From: JBBAGC01 sp964491265
Lineage (GTDB): Bacteria; Spirochaetota; UBA4802; UBA5550
Direction: 5' to 3'
Length of the DNA: 64,000 nucleotides
Assembly: GCA_964491265.1 (NCBI GenBank)
Contig: CAZBFP010000007.1
Span: 62,001 to 126,000 of the forward strand
Within the stretch, counting starts at the first letter, position 1. Every line of letters starts with the position of its first letter. A program made the translations under genes and the position numbers. Shown piece by piece: positions 44,671 through 53,192 of the stretch. The notes under the pieces were generated by a model, which had not been told where the DNA came from, made no database searches, and saw only the letters and a list, made by a program, of their open reading frames with translations.

Positions 44671-44871
44671 AATGGAGTTACAGTTATTTGCTGCAAAAGC
44701 AACTCTATTATGGTATACAGCAGTCTCTATATGATGTAATGCTATTATGCAAAAATCATTATAAAAGACCATTATTGATTGACAATCAGACATGATAAAA
44801 TATCTGTTATTATCTCTTTGCAAAAGAGACATAATTAAAAATAAGATCGTCAGATTCAGGCGGAGAAAATA

Positions 44872-45036
44872 ATGAAACTAGAAGACTGTAGAAAATGCAG
44901 GCATCATATAGAGTTGAGAAATTACCAGGTGCTTTGTAATTATGGAGGATCTCTCAGTTCTATGGCAACCACCCAGGATGAAAAAAACGGTGAGTATAGA
45001 GTTCTTGCATGTCCCATAAAACTTAAAGGGAAATAA
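44872..45036 (+). CDS. Small cysteine-rich (probably metal-binding) protein
   Basis: This 54-residue frame starts MKLEDCRKCRHHIELRNYQV and has Cys at about 6, 9, 24 and 49, the first pair as C-x2-C followed by His-His. That layout fits a small zinc-binding protein. GGCGGAG precedes the ATG by 7 bases. It is too short for many gene finders. It is not clearly tied to its neighbours, being divergent from the HD gene and 224 bases before sdaA. Confidence 0.65.
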   Translation: MKLEDCRKCRHHIELRNYQVLCNYGGSLSSMATTQDEKNGEYRVLACPIKLKGK

Positions 45037-45102
45037 CCCTCTTACATTATTAATTCCGGCGCATTATTATTCAACGCCCCTTTGTTTAATGCAACATCTC
45101 TG

Positions 45103-45131
45103 TTGACAAAGCTTTTCATCTTTGTTAAGAT
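45103..45131 (+). promoter_or_regulatory. Sigma-70-type promoter for the serine dehydratase gene
   Basis: TTGACA (45103-45108) and TAAGAT (45126-45131) are 17 bases apart. Transcription would leave an untranslated leader of about 120 bases before sdaA. Confidence 0.75.
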
Positions 45132-45163
45132 GTATCTGTATTATGAGGTGTTAAAGAGATAAA

Positions 45164-45232
45164 ATGAACCGGTTATTCTTTTTTCATCCATCCCCTGGCA
45201 GGGGGGCTCCAGCCGGTTCAGGTAAACTTTAA
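45164..45232 (+). other. Possible leader peptide within a long hairpin upstream of sdaA
   Basis: AAAGAGATAAA precedes an ATG at 45164 that opens a 22-codon frame (MNRLFFFHPSPGRGAPAGSG, ending KL). The same RNA can fold with TGAACCGG (45165-45172) paired to CCGGTTCA (45213-45220) and an inner CCCC/GGGG stem. This could be a regulatory leader or only a repeat hairpin. Confidence 0.35.
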
Positions 45233-45260
45233 CATAAAAAAATATCTGGAGCGATGACTC

Positions 45261-46466
45261 ATGAAAAGTCTTAGAGAGTTGTACAGGGTGGGCCATGGCC
45301 CCTCAAGCAGCCACACAATGGGTCCGGTTAATGCAGCAAAGGCTTTTCTTGAAAGAAATCCGGGTGCAGCCAGAATTGATGTTATACTTTACGGGAGCCT
45401 GGCAGCAACCGGGAAGGGGCATCTTACTGACGTGGCTTTGAAGGAGTATTTTAAAGATTATCTGTTCAATATTATATGGGAGCCTGATATTTCCCTTTCT
45501 CAACACCCCAATGGGATGCGTTTCATCTCTTATGATCCAGCCGGGAGCTTAATGGAAGAGTGGCTTGTATTCAGCACAGGGGGGGGAGCTATTGATGATT
45601 TTTCCGCGCCTCCGGGTGACGGGGTAATTTATAAATTATTATCCATGGATGAGGCTCTGGTAATCTCCGCCTCATCAGGTCTTCCCCTGTGGCAGATTGT
45701 AATGGATATGGAGGGGAAAGGCTTTGATGAGTACCTGGCCTATATATGGGACTCAATGAAAAAGAGTATTAAAAGGGGACTTGAAAGAGAGGGGGCTCTT
45801 CCGGGAGGGCTTAATCTTCCGCGAAAGGCTCCATCCTACTATATAAAATCTGTAAAAAATACCGGCCCATTTGACAAGCTTAGTGTAATATTTGCATATG
45901 CTCTTGCAGTCTCCGAGGAGAATGCATCCGGGGGGGAGATCGTTACTGCTCCCACCTGCGGATCATGCGGGGTGCTTCCGGCAGTGCTTTACCTTATCCA
46001 GAAACAGTTTAAGCTGTCAGATATTAAAATATTCAATGCCCTTGCCACAGCCGGTTTAATAGGAAATATTGTTAAACATAATGCTTCAATATCCGGAGCC
46101 GAAGTAGGGTGCCAGGGTGAGGTAGGAACAGCCTGCGCAATGGCAGCAGGAGCTGCAGCACAGCTTATGGGCGGCAGCCCCAGGCAGATTGAATACGCTG
46201 CTGAAATGGGAATGGAGCATCATCTGGGGCTCACATGTGATCCTGTTATGGGCCTTGTGCAGATACCATGTATAGAAAGGAATGCATTCGGAGCAGCCAG
46301 GGCAATCAACTGCGCATCATATGCGCTTCTCTCTGATGGTGAGCATAAAATAAGTTTTGATCAGGTTGTAGAAACAATGTTCCGGACAGGAAAGGATCTT
46401 ATGAGCTCATACAGGGAGACAGGCCGTGGAGGACTTGCTGCTATTGCTGCGGGGAGGAGAGTTTAG
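45261..46466 (+). CDS. sdaA: L-serine ammonia-lyase (iron-sulfur type, single chain)
   Basis: The 401-residue enzyme deaminates L-serine to pyruvate. The beta domain (GPSSSHTMGPVNAAKAFLER) is fused to the alpha domain, as in E. coli SdaA. Cysteines that bind the 4Fe-4S cluster are in TCGSCGVLPAV, GCQGEVGTACAMAAGAA and TCDPVMGLVQIPCIERN. The GSSxSH and GMEHHLGLTCDP blocks are intact. The final 60 bases overlap the convergent recO gene. A strong promoter and a possible structured leader lie upstream. Confidence 0.94.
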   Translation: MKSLRELYRVGHGPSSSHTMGPVNAAKAFLERNPGAARIDVILYGSLAATGKGHLTDVALKEYFKDYLFNIIWEPDISLSQHPNGMRFISYDPAGSLMEEWLVFSTGGGAIDDFSAPPGDGVIYKLLSMDEALVISASSGLPLWQIVMDMEGKGFDEYLAYIWDSMKKSIKRGLEREGALPGGLNLPRKAPSYYIKSVKNTGPFDKLSVIFAYALAVSEENASGGEIVTAPTCGSCGVLPAVLYLIQKQFKLSDIKIFNALATAGLIGNIVKHNASISGAEVGCQGEVGTACAMAAGAAAQLMGGSPRQIEYAAEMGMEHHLGLTCDPVMGLVQIPCIERNAFGAARAINCASYALLSDGEHKISFDQVVETMFRTGKDLMSSYRETGRGGLAAIAAGRRV

Positions 46467-47192
46467 CAGCATATCCTTTGATTTTACTGTTATGGAAAAA
46501 TATTGTTCAATAAAATCTGTAAGTACATTCAGGAGACCGGTCATATTTTCATAAGGGAAACGGCTATGGTCTATTGATGAATATTTTTCTTTTATGGATA
46601 ATTTGAGGAAATCAAGACTGCTCCTGTGGAGTACCTTATCCTCTCTGCTGCAGCAGCATGGGCATAGTATTTTCAGATTTTTTGCAGTAAGGGAGTAGCT
46701 CCTGAAATCGGGATCCCCGCATGATGAGCATTCAGAAAATTGAGGGAGTATTCCCTGTATCTTTAAATACTGTATTATAAAAAAGAGGGTAAAGTTGATT
46801 ACCTCTTCAGCTTTACTCAGTCCCTTCAAAGCTGAAGCAAGGAGATTATAAATCCCTTCATCCGCATCACCGCAGCCTGTTGTCTTATCCGCAATTTCAA
46901 ATATGTAGTAAAGGGCAAAAATTTTTTCTGCGCTTTTTTTTATTTCAGAGGGTATTGAAACAATATCAAACCGGGAAACTGTTCTCAGAGGAACCCCTTC
47001 TCTGGCGTAATAGTTTAAATCGAGCACAGTACCCGATTCCGAAGCTGAGGGGGAACGTTTTTTTGATTTTCTGAGTCCTTTGAAAATGAAGATTTCTCTT
47101 CCCGATTCTTTAGTGAATATTGAGCAGATGTAGTCCGCTTCACCTGAAAGTTTTCTTGATAAAACGATCCCCCTTCCTTTCCCGAGAGACAT
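46407..47192 (-). CDS. recO: DNA repair protein RecO
   Basis: The 261-residue protein has the N-terminal OB fold of RecO (GIVLSRKLSGEADYICSIFT, later GREIFIFKGLRKSK) and a C-terminal zinc finger (CSSCGD ... CPCCC). RecO loads RecA at gaps together with RecR. The last 20 residues overlap the end of sdaA on the other strand, an unusual convergent overlap. It starts 6 bases from the stop of the CBS-domain gene and is in the same direction. Confidence 0.9.
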   Translation of the reverse strand: MSLGKGRGIVLSRKLSGEADYICSIFTKESGREIFIFKGLRKSKKRSPSASESGTVLDLNYYAREGVPLRTVSRFDIVSIPSEIKKSAEKIFALYYIFEIADKTTGCGDADEGIYNLLASALKGLSKAEEVINFTLFFIIQYLKIQGILPQFSECSSCGDPDFRSYSLTAKNLKILCPCCCSREDKVLHRSSLDFLKLSIKEKYSSIDHSRFPYENMTGLLNVLTDFIEQYFSITVKSKDMLLNSPPRSNSSKSSTACLPV

Positions 47193-47198
47193 GGAGCC

Positions 47199-48029
47199 TT
47201 ATTTCTGCCTGGTAATAGTTACTGTAAGCCTTATAATACGGGTTCCGGATATATCTTTGATCTTGAAGTTGAGATTCTCATATTTTGTCACCTCATCTTT
47301 TTCAGGGATCCTTCCGAAAAGATCGAATACGAAACCGCCGATTGTATCAAAATCTTCTGAGGGTATATTAAGATTCAGTTCTTCATTAAAATCAGCAATA
47401 AGCATCCTGGGGTCAAATTCCCATGTGCTGGGACTTATCTTTTCAAGTTCCGGGAGTTCCTCTGCATCAAACTCGTCATTTATATCACCAACAATCTCTT
47501 CAAGAATATCCTCAAGAGTGACAATCCCTCCGACACCGCCATATTCATCAACAACAATGGCCAGGTGGAGTTTTTTCATCTTGAATTCAAGGAGCAGGTC
47601 ATCAAGGGGCATTGTTTCAGGAACAAAAAACGGTTCGTGGAGAAGTTTTTTCAGGTTAAATTTTTTCGGTTTTTCAAGTAGAAGTTTTATCAGGTCTTTT
47701 ACATAAAGTATCCCTATTATGTGGTCAACAGTGTCGTCATAGACCGGTACCCGGGAATGTCCTGCATGAATAATTACTTTTATAAGTGCTTTCAGGTCTA
47801 TATCTGAATCAATGGCTACTACATCTACTCTGGGTATCATTATATCCTTTGCGTTCTGATCTGCCAGGCCAAGTACACCTCTGATCATATCCTTGCGTGG
47901 AGCATCCAGCTGCTCATATGCATCAGCATCAAAGGAGTTCTCCTCTTTATTTTTAAAGGGTTTTTTTATATTGATAAGAAAATTTTTTAATCGGGAGCTA
48001 CTTAAGGGGTCAGGGTTATCTGATGTCAT
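47199..48029 (-). CDS. CBS-domain CorC/HlyC family protein
   Basis: The 276-residue protein has two CBS domains (about 55-175: MIPRVDVVAIDSDIDLKALI and IVVDEYGGVGGIVTLEDILE) and a CorC_HlyC C-terminal domain (about 195-276). No DUF21 membrane part is present, so it is the short soluble form like E. coli CorC (YbeX), linked to magnesium export and ribosome-associated functions. It is co-directional with recO. In many bacteria this gene follows ybeY/phoH; those are not visible here. Confidence 0.92.
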   Translation of the reverse strand: MTSDNPDPLSSSRLKNFLINIKKPFKNKEENSFDADAYEQLDAPRKDMIRGVLGLADQNAKDIMIPRVDVVAIDSDIDLKALIKVIIHAGHSRVPVYDDTVDHIIGILYVKDLIKLLLEKPKKFNLKKLLHEPFFVPETMPLDDLLLEFKMKKLHLAIVVDEYGGVGGIVTLEDILEEIVGDINDEFDAEELPELEKISPSTWEFDPRMLIADFNEELNLNIPSEDFDTIGGFVFDLFGRIPEKDEVTKYENLNFKIKDISGTRIIRLTVTITRQK

Positions 48030-48163
48030 GCCGGTTTATATTACCTCTGAATTTTTTATTCCCCTTTACTTTTCTGTTTCCGGTAAAGGGGGGTTTTAGA
48101 AAATAAATCTTTGCAAAAGAGATAAATTTCTGTCAACATTTAATTTTCTGCCCGGATCTTAAT

Positions 48164-48712
48164 CTATCCGGTGAATATGGTAAATTTTTTAATAGTTTCA
48201 AGGAGCTTTGCAGATATTTCTTTTGCATCCTTGGACGGGACATTGCTGTCATTGTAAAGGCTGTCTGCAATAAATTTTCTCATTGCAACATAAACATCAC
48301 TTGTGGGATGAAAAATATATGAAAAGTAATCTCCATGCTTTTCAAGGATTGTAAATGATGAATAGAGCATTATAGGTTCTCTCGGGATCATAATCTTCAT
48401 GTTTTTATTAGGTCCGATAATATCCATCTCAGCAAATCTGTAGGGGATGCTTTTGCTGTCTTCACGGTTTACAGGTTCAATATACTTTTTTGTAAATGAT
48501 GCAGGTTCAACAAGGAGATGAGTTCTGTTCCCGTCTGTTTTAAAAGTGACTCCGTCATTTGTTCTGAAAATATCTTTTACGTTTCTGTATGCAGTTATTT
48601 CATAAATGGAGTAGTTGGTTCCTGGAGTAAAAAAAGCGGTAACTATAAAACCTCCGTCAGAGGGGATTGTCTCTGTCATATATGCCTTAATTAGAGATGT
48701 TGCCTTTGCCAT
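48164..48712 (-). CDS. Conserved hypothetical protein
   Basis: The 182-residue soluble protein starts MAKATSLIKAYMTETIPSDG with GGAGAATTGAAT just upstream; a TTG two codons earlier is less likely. It is rich in aromatic and charged residues, without membrane helices or cysteine pairs. Phrases such as AEMDIIGPNKNMKIMIPREP suggest an alpha/beta fold, and the C-terminal third looks helical (SAKLLETIKKF). I do not recognise the family. It has its own gap on both sides. Confidence 0.65.
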   Translation of the reverse strand: MAKATSLIKAYMTETIPSDGGFIVTAFFTPGTNYSIYEITAYRNVKDIFRTNDGVTFKTDGNRTHLLVEPASFTKKYIEPVNREDSKSIPYRFAEMDIIGPNKNMKIMIPREPIMLYSSFTILEKHGDYFSYIFHPTSDVYVAMRKFIADSLYNDSNVPSKDAKEISAKLLETIKKFTIFTG

Positions 48713-48807
48713 ATTCAATTCTCCATTGTAAAAAATTGTCTTGATTTATATGTTAATAATACAAAAGTTAATATTAAAATCAATTAAATTTTTCTTTTAA
48801 ATAATTT

Positions 48808-48925
48808 CAATGATAATTCCTGAATTTTTATATACAGAAAAGGCTCTATTCTCCCCGTTGTCGATGGCGGCGGGGAGTTATGATCTGTTATTTTGCACTA
48901 AAATTCATTTTAATGGGTTGATATT
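48808..48925 (-). repeat. Family A palindromic element (inverted orientation)
   Basis: On the minus strand it shows AGTGCAAAATAAC, a CCCCGCCGCCATCGACAACGG centre, AATAGAGCC and the end AGGAATTATCATTG. AAATAATTT (48799-48807) and AAATAAGTT (48926-48934) may be an eroded target duplication. The far end is degenerate, so the limit at 48925 is approximate. It lies in the gap 48713-49092, which has no gene. Confidence 0.6.
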
Positions 48926-49092
48926 TAAATAAGTTAAATTTTTATAGGCAATTATTTATGTTGATAATTTTCATCTGTCAGGTGGCAGTTATGCTCTAAA
49001 AGATCAGCTGCTGCAGATTTAATAAACATATTATACAGTTGGAAATAGAGCATAAAGCGTATCGAAAAAAACTGAATCACCAGGAAAGCAAA

Positions 49093-49881
49093 ATGAAAGA
49101 TTTTTTTTCACCGGAACCCCTTATCTTTGCCAGTCAGGGGGGGGTGAACAGCTACCCCCGGAATACAATCCCCTGCTTTGAAGAGGCTTTCAGGCTCGGG
49201 GCTGATGTGGTCTGTATTAATGTACACCCTTCAAAAGATGGAATATTTATGGTTCTTCCTGATGAAAAAATTGAGGGGTTTGGCGGTGTAAACGGACCAG
49301 CTGCAGAATATAATGCTGCTGAGCTTGAAGAGATTGATGCAGGATATAATTATACTGATGGAGAGGAAAATTATCCCTTCAGGGGTAAGGGGATGAAGTT
49401 TGTGTCACTTGAGGAGCTGCTCAATTATTTCCCCGACAAAAAATTTAATATTACTCTTCTATGTAAAGATATTAAAACTGTAAAGGAATACGGATCTTTA
49501 ATTAAAAGATGCGGTGCCGAGTCGAGGATCCTTACTGTATCTCTATATGGCAAAGTGATAAAGGAGGTGCGGAAAATACTTCCCGGAACAGCAACAGCCT
49601 TTTCTATTTCCGGGCTACTTGGTGTATATGCGCTTTTTAAGTCAGGACTCCTCTTTTTTGTTTCATCATTTGCTGCTGACGCGCTTCAGACTGCAGAGAA
49701 GATTGGAGCTTCATATATAGCAAATGGAGGACTTATTCGCCAGATGCAGGACAGGGGTGTGAAGGTTCATGTCTGGGGTGTGAATAATGAAACTCAGCTG
49801 AAGAGGCTCTATGACGCCGGTGCTGACGGGTATGTAACAGATCATGTAGAAATGGTGAAAGAGTTTCTTGATAAGGCCTGA
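49093..49881 (+). CDS. Glycerophosphodiester phosphodiesterase-fold protein lacking the catalytic residues
   Basis: The 262-residue protein follows the GDPD TIM-barrel pattern: a PEPLIFASQGG start, NTIPCFEEAFRLGAD, PSKDGIFMVLPDEKI, and the closing VHVWGVNNETQLKRLYDAGA and DGYVTDH blocks. But the active site is altered at every key point: His-Arg is Ser14-Gln15, the Glu of E-N-T is Arg23, the Glu and Asp of E-x-D are Cys41 and Asn43, and the catalytic His of H-D is Pro56. It is therefore probably not a phosphodiesterase. AGGAAAG precedes ATG 49093. The frame is intact, so it is likely a kept pseudo-enzyme. Confidence 0.85.
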   Translation: MKDFFSPEPLIFASQGGVNSYPRNTIPCFEEAFRLGADVVCINVHPSKDGIFMVLPDEKIEGFGGVNGPAAEYNAAELEEIDAGYNYTDGEENYPFRGKGMKFVSLEELLNYFPDKKFNITLLCKDIKTVKEYGSLIKRCGAESRILTVSLYGKVIKEVRKILPGTATAFSISGLLGVYALFKSGLLFFVSSFAADALQTAEKIGASYIANGGLIRQMQDRGVKVHVWGVNNETQLKRLYDAGADGYVTDHVEMVKEFLDKA

Positions 49882-49882
49882 T

Positions 49883-50248
49883 TTACTTCAGCTTATCATA
49901 GATTTTTTCCTCATAGGCAGGATCGATTTTTCGTAATCCCCTTGTTTCCATTATTATGTTATAGCGGAGCTGTTTTTCATTGAGCTTGAGCCGCAGTTCT
50001 TTTCTATCCTCTTCGTTTGTGCAGGCATTGAGGAGTGTGGAAATATTAACTATGCTTTTTTTCAGTTCAATTTCCTCAGGAACTACTCCGGCGTTTTTGA
50101 GGATCTTATATGCCATGCGGAGATCTTCAGGCACATGATCCAGGTTGTCATGCTCAAGGGGTTTCCCCTTGTTTGGGAGATTATCAAAGGCACCCTCTGC
50201 CATGGCCTGTTCTATTCTTTTTTCAGCAATAAATTCAAATATTGACAT
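49883..50248 (-). CDS. DUF1992 (DnaJ-homologue-domain) protein
   Basis: The 121-residue protein matches the DUF1992/J-domain-associated family: MSIFEFIAEKRIEQAMAEGA, then FDNLPNKGKPLEHDNLDHVP and LRMAYKILKNAGVVPEEIEL. The family is short, soluble and of unclear function; the domain also occurs in DNAJC28. It is convergent with the GDPD-like gene, with a gap of one base between stops. Confidence 0.9.
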   Translation of the reverse strand: MSIFEFIAEKRIEQAMAEGAFDNLPNKGKPLEHDNLDHVPEDLRMAYKILKNAGVVPEEIELKKSIVNISTLLNACTNEEDRKELRLKLNEKQLRYNIIMETRGLRKIDPAYEEKIYDKLK

Positions 50249-50359
50249 ATTAATAGCCCGGATATAATATTATCTGAATATAATCAGTAAAGAGCGGGGC
50301 AATGTCAATTTTTTTTCTTTATAAAAAAGGTTCTATATTATCACTAATCCGCAGACCAT

Positions 50360-50457
50360 GTCATTCCCGCGCATATTTCGGCAAGCTCAATACAGGTGCG
50401 GGAATCTCAGGACTTTCTGACTTTTATGGAGATTCCGGCACTTTGGCCGGAATGACA
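50360..50457. repeat. Family B palindromic repeat with inserted TTCGGCARGCTCA motif
   Basis: GTCATTCCCGCGC...GTGCGGGAATC and GATTCCGGC...GGCCGGAATGAC form two hairpins. The first loop contains TTTCGGCAAGCTCAATACAG, related to the short repeat seen in the three hsd genes. It lies just upstream of the metallo-hydrolase gene. Confidence 0.75.
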
Positions 50458-50485
50458 GTACCCGCAAAATCGCAGTGGAGGAAGA

Positions 50486-51487
50486 ATGAAAGAAGTTTAT
50501 CCTGGAATATTTGTTATAGAGGAAAAGGGAGTTTTAAGATCATTAAAACCTCCGGTGAACATTTATGTGATCATAGGCCCTGACGGCCTTATTTATGATA
50601 GCGGATACGGCAGCAGAAGCAGCATTAAACATTTTTCAAGGGAACTGGCAAAAATCAATAAATTATGCCTTGAAAGGAATGAAAAAAATAATATATCGCG
50701 AATACTCTTAAGTCATGCCCACGCTGATCATTATTCAGGACTAAAGCCTTTAAGGGGAAGGTATGGATTTAAAATAATTCTAACTGAACGGATGGCAGGT
50801 ATAATTAAAAGCCGTGCAGCCTATGCTGAATCTTTCAGGATTGATAAACCGGAAACTGCTTCCAGTATAATATACGGGCTTAAAAATTTTATTAAAAATA
50901 TAAAGCGTTTTATTGAAATATGGATTTATATCCGCTACTGGGGTGTAACCTTTGTCAGCGACCCTGATGAAATAATTGAAGATAATTCAGAAATTATAAT
51001 CAATAGTGAATCATGGGAAATATTTCCTTCACCCGGTCACTCAGATGATCATATCTCACTTTACAACAGAGAAAAGGGGATACTTCTTTCCGGGGACAAT
51101 GTTTTGCGCAGTGTTAATGTGTGGCTGGGCCCGCCTAAATCTGATCTTGATGCTTATGAAAAAACAATAAGTGATTTTATGGCACTAAAAAATATTCAGA
51201 TTATTCTCCCTGCACATGGAAAGCCTGTAACAGATCCCTATGACAGGCTCGATGAAATTTTAAGGTGGCGCAGAAAGCGGACAGCAGATGTAAGGGCTAT
51301 TGTTAAAGATATGGGGGGAAGGGATTTCACCATTGATGAAATACTTGCATCTCTATACCCGTCACAGGGGAAGATGAAGCGTGAGTTCGCCCGGGGCTGG
51401 GTGGAACTGACAATTGCAAAGCTCATTCAGGAGGGGCTGATAAAGAGGGGTGAAGGCCCTGAATTTTTTTATGAAGGAAGGGATTAG
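50486..51487 (+). CDS. Metallo-beta-lactamase fold hydrolase
   Basis: The 333-residue protein has the metal site LLSHAHADHYSG, PSPGHSDDHISL, LLSGDNVL and LPAHGKP, in the order of the fold, and a C-terminal helical domain (about 255-330) as in LACTB2-like members. Such enzymes hydrolyse thioesters, lactones or RNA; the substrate is not clear. An RBS GGAGGAAG precedes the ATG. It is preceded by a family B repeat. Confidence 0.88.
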   Translation: MKEVYPGIFVIEEKGVLRSLKPPVNIYVIIGPDGLIYDSGYGSRSSIKHFSRELAKINKLCLERNEKNNISRILLSHAHADHYSGLKPLRGRYGFKIILTERMAGIIKSRAAYAESFRIDKPETASSIIYGLKNFIKNIKRFIEIWIYIRYWGVTFVSDPDEIIEDNSEIIINSESWEIFPSPGHSDDHISLYNREKGILLSGDNVLRSVNVWLGPPKSDLDAYEKTISDFMALKNIQIILPAHGKPVTDPYDRLDEILRWRRKRTADVRAIVKDMGGRDFTIDEILASLYPSQGKMKREFARGWVELTIAKLIQEGLIKRGEGPEFFYEGRD

Positions 51488-51495
51488 GTATTGTC

Positions 51496-51879
51496 TTACC
51501 ATGCTTCAGTCTTGATGAATTCCAACTGGTTTAAATGTTTATCCCTGGTCACAATAATCATATTTTTTTCTTTTGCAATAGCAGCTATCCAGATATCATT
51601 CTCTGGTATCGGGTTGCCTGCTATTTTTAATAAGTGCCTGATTTCTGCGTAGTATTCTGAAGTAATTTCACTTATGTTATGGATAATGCAATGTTTGAAG
51701 AGCTCCTTATAAAGCATGGTGTTTTCAATGGGATTGCCTGAGTTGTTGGCTCCGAAAAGCATTTCTCCTACTGTAACTACACTGATATTTACTTCTTGCT
51801 CTGAAGAAAGTTTAGATACTATGTTTGTATCATTCTTTAAAAAACCGATTATAATATTGGTATCGAATAAATAGCTCAT
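51496..51879 (-). CDS. PIN-domain toxin (VapC-type)
   Basis: The 127-residue protein starts MSYLFDTNIIIGFLKNDTN with the first PIN Asp at residue 6; later acidic residues are in TVGEMLFGA, ENDIWIAA and TRDKHLNQ. VapC toxins are RNases acting on tRNA or rRNA. ATG 51879 overlaps the stop of the antitoxin gene (ATGA), which is why I prefer it to a start at 51909. The pair is convergent with the metallo-hydrolase gene. Confidence 0.88.
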   Translation of the reverse strand: MSYLFDTNIIIGFLKNDTNIVSKLSSEQEVNISVVTVGEMLFGANNSGNPIENTMLYKELFKHCIIHNISEITSEYYAEIRHLLKIAGNPIPENDIWIAAIAKEKNMIIVTRDKHLNQLEFIKTEAW

Positions 51880-52109
51880 ACCCAGCTTGCCAGGTCGATT
51901 TTTCTGCATTCTTCAACACTATTCAGCATCATCGCGCCTTCTTCGCTATTAAGTTTGCCGGCAAAATCAAGGAAGCTTTTTATTTCAGTTTTTTCATCCA
52001 ATGGAAGAATGATGATTTCCACATTCATGTTTCTGAATTTTTTTATCTTTTCATTTTCAATAAAGAGACCTTTTTCAGATATATATTCTTTTAACTTTAT
52101 AGCTTCCAT
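51876..52109 (-). CDS. Antitoxin paired with the VapC-type toxin
   Basis: The 77-residue acidic protein (MEAIKLKEYISEKGLFIENE at the start, NSEEGAMMLNSVEECRKIDL near the end) lies immediately upstream of the PIN toxin and overlaps it by 4 bases. The size, position and translational coupling identify it as the antitoxin. I see no clear AbrB or RHH signature, although IIILPLDEKTEIKSFLDFAGK could be the toxin-binding tail. Confidence 0.75.
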   Translation of the reverse strand: MEAIKLKEYISEKGLFIENEKIKKFRNMNVEIIILPLDEKTEIKSFLDFAGKLNSEEGAMMLNSVEECRKIDLASWV

Positions 52110-52214
52110 ATATTAAACTCCATTAAAAGTCTGGCATCAAATTAAACGGTGATATGATCTGAAAAATAATTTATTCTAAAGTTAGTTATAGATTAAAAAT
52201 TTGTCAAACTAAAA

Positions 52215-53189
52215 TTACTGCTTCGCAGCCCTTATAAACTCCGGAATAAAATCCTCAATCCTTTCCACAATACTTATATCCGCCATTCTGTGAATAGGCG
52301 CATCAGGATCTCTGTTTATTGCCACAATTGTACCTGCTCCGCGCAGCCCTGCCATATGCTGGGGTGAACCGGAAATTCCGCAGGCAAAATAGATCCGCGG
52401 TGAAATGCTCTTCCCTGTCATCCCCACCTGAAGCGCATAATCTGTAAGCCCAATGTCGCAGGCGCCCCGTGATCCGGCAATTGAAGATCCGGGGAATAGA
52501 CGGGCAAGATCCCTGAGCAGAGACATGTTCTCCTCTGTGGCAACCCCTTTCCCTGCTGCAATAACAACAGGCGCACGGAGCAGATCCCCGGCTCTCGGTA
52601 CCGATTCTTTAAGTAAAACTTCAACAGTCCTTTCCAGTGATGCATTTACCTTTTTTACAGAAATTGAAGGAGCTGATTCATTCCTGATTTGCGGAACTTT
52701 ACCTGGTGAGGGATTTACAGTAATAACAGCTTTACCGCATTCCGGAACTACTTCAGATACAATGCGGCCCCCTGCATATAGCCTTTGAAATGCCGCATTA
52801 TCATTATGCTTTCTTATACCCGTAACAGCAGTTATGCATGGGATTTCAAGATGTATCGCAAGTCCCGGTGCATAGTCGTATCCCTGCGGGGTGTGGGGAA
52901 TAATAATGAAGTGTGAAGGTGAATTACGGAAAAAACCGGATAAAACCTCAATGTATCCTTCAGCGCTGTAATCAGCAAGTTTACTGTTCAGGAGCACTTC
53001 CAGATCAATATTAAATTCTTTAATAAATTTTTCTTCATCAATAAAATGTTCATCAGAGAGAACCACTCCTCTAAGGCTGCACCTCTTTATTGAGGCCAGG
53101 TAAAGCGCGGAATTTACAGCGTCAATGCTGTGCTGGGTAATAATCCCCTTTCTATGCTCAATAATAACGGTTATCATATATTCTCTCAT
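52215..53189 (-). CDS. etfA: Electron transfer flavoprotein alpha subunit
   Basis: The 324-residue protein has the FAD-binding C-terminal domain of EtfA: GSRGACDIGLTDYALQVGMTG and ACGISGSPQHMAGL, then AINRDPDAPI. With EtfB it takes electrons from acyl-CoA dehydrogenases to the quinone pool. It begins 3 bases after etfB and has GGGGAG before the ATG. The acyl-CoA dehydrogenase that would use it is at 54841. Confidence 0.96.
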   Translation of the reverse strand: MREYMITVIIEHRKGIITQHSIDAVNSALYLASIKRCSLRGVVLSDEHFIDEEKFIKEFNIDLEVLLNSKLADYSAEGYIEVLSGFFRNSPSHFIIIPHTPQGYDYAPGLAIHLEIPCITAVTGIRKHNDNAAFQRLYAGGRIVSEVVPECGKAVITVNPSPGKVPQIRNESAPSISVKKVNASLERTVEVLLKESVPRAGDLLRAPVVIAAGKGVATEENMSLLRDLARLFPGSSIAGSRGACDIGLTDYALQVGMTGKSISPRIYFACGISGSPQHMAGLRGAGTIVAINRDPDAPIHRMADISIVERIEDFIPEFIRAAKQ

Positions 53190-53192
53190 AGC

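Noticed and set aside
50302..50583. Frame of 93 codons before the metallo-hydrolase
   Set aside because: It runs through a family B palindromic repeat and shows only the residues the repeat would encode.
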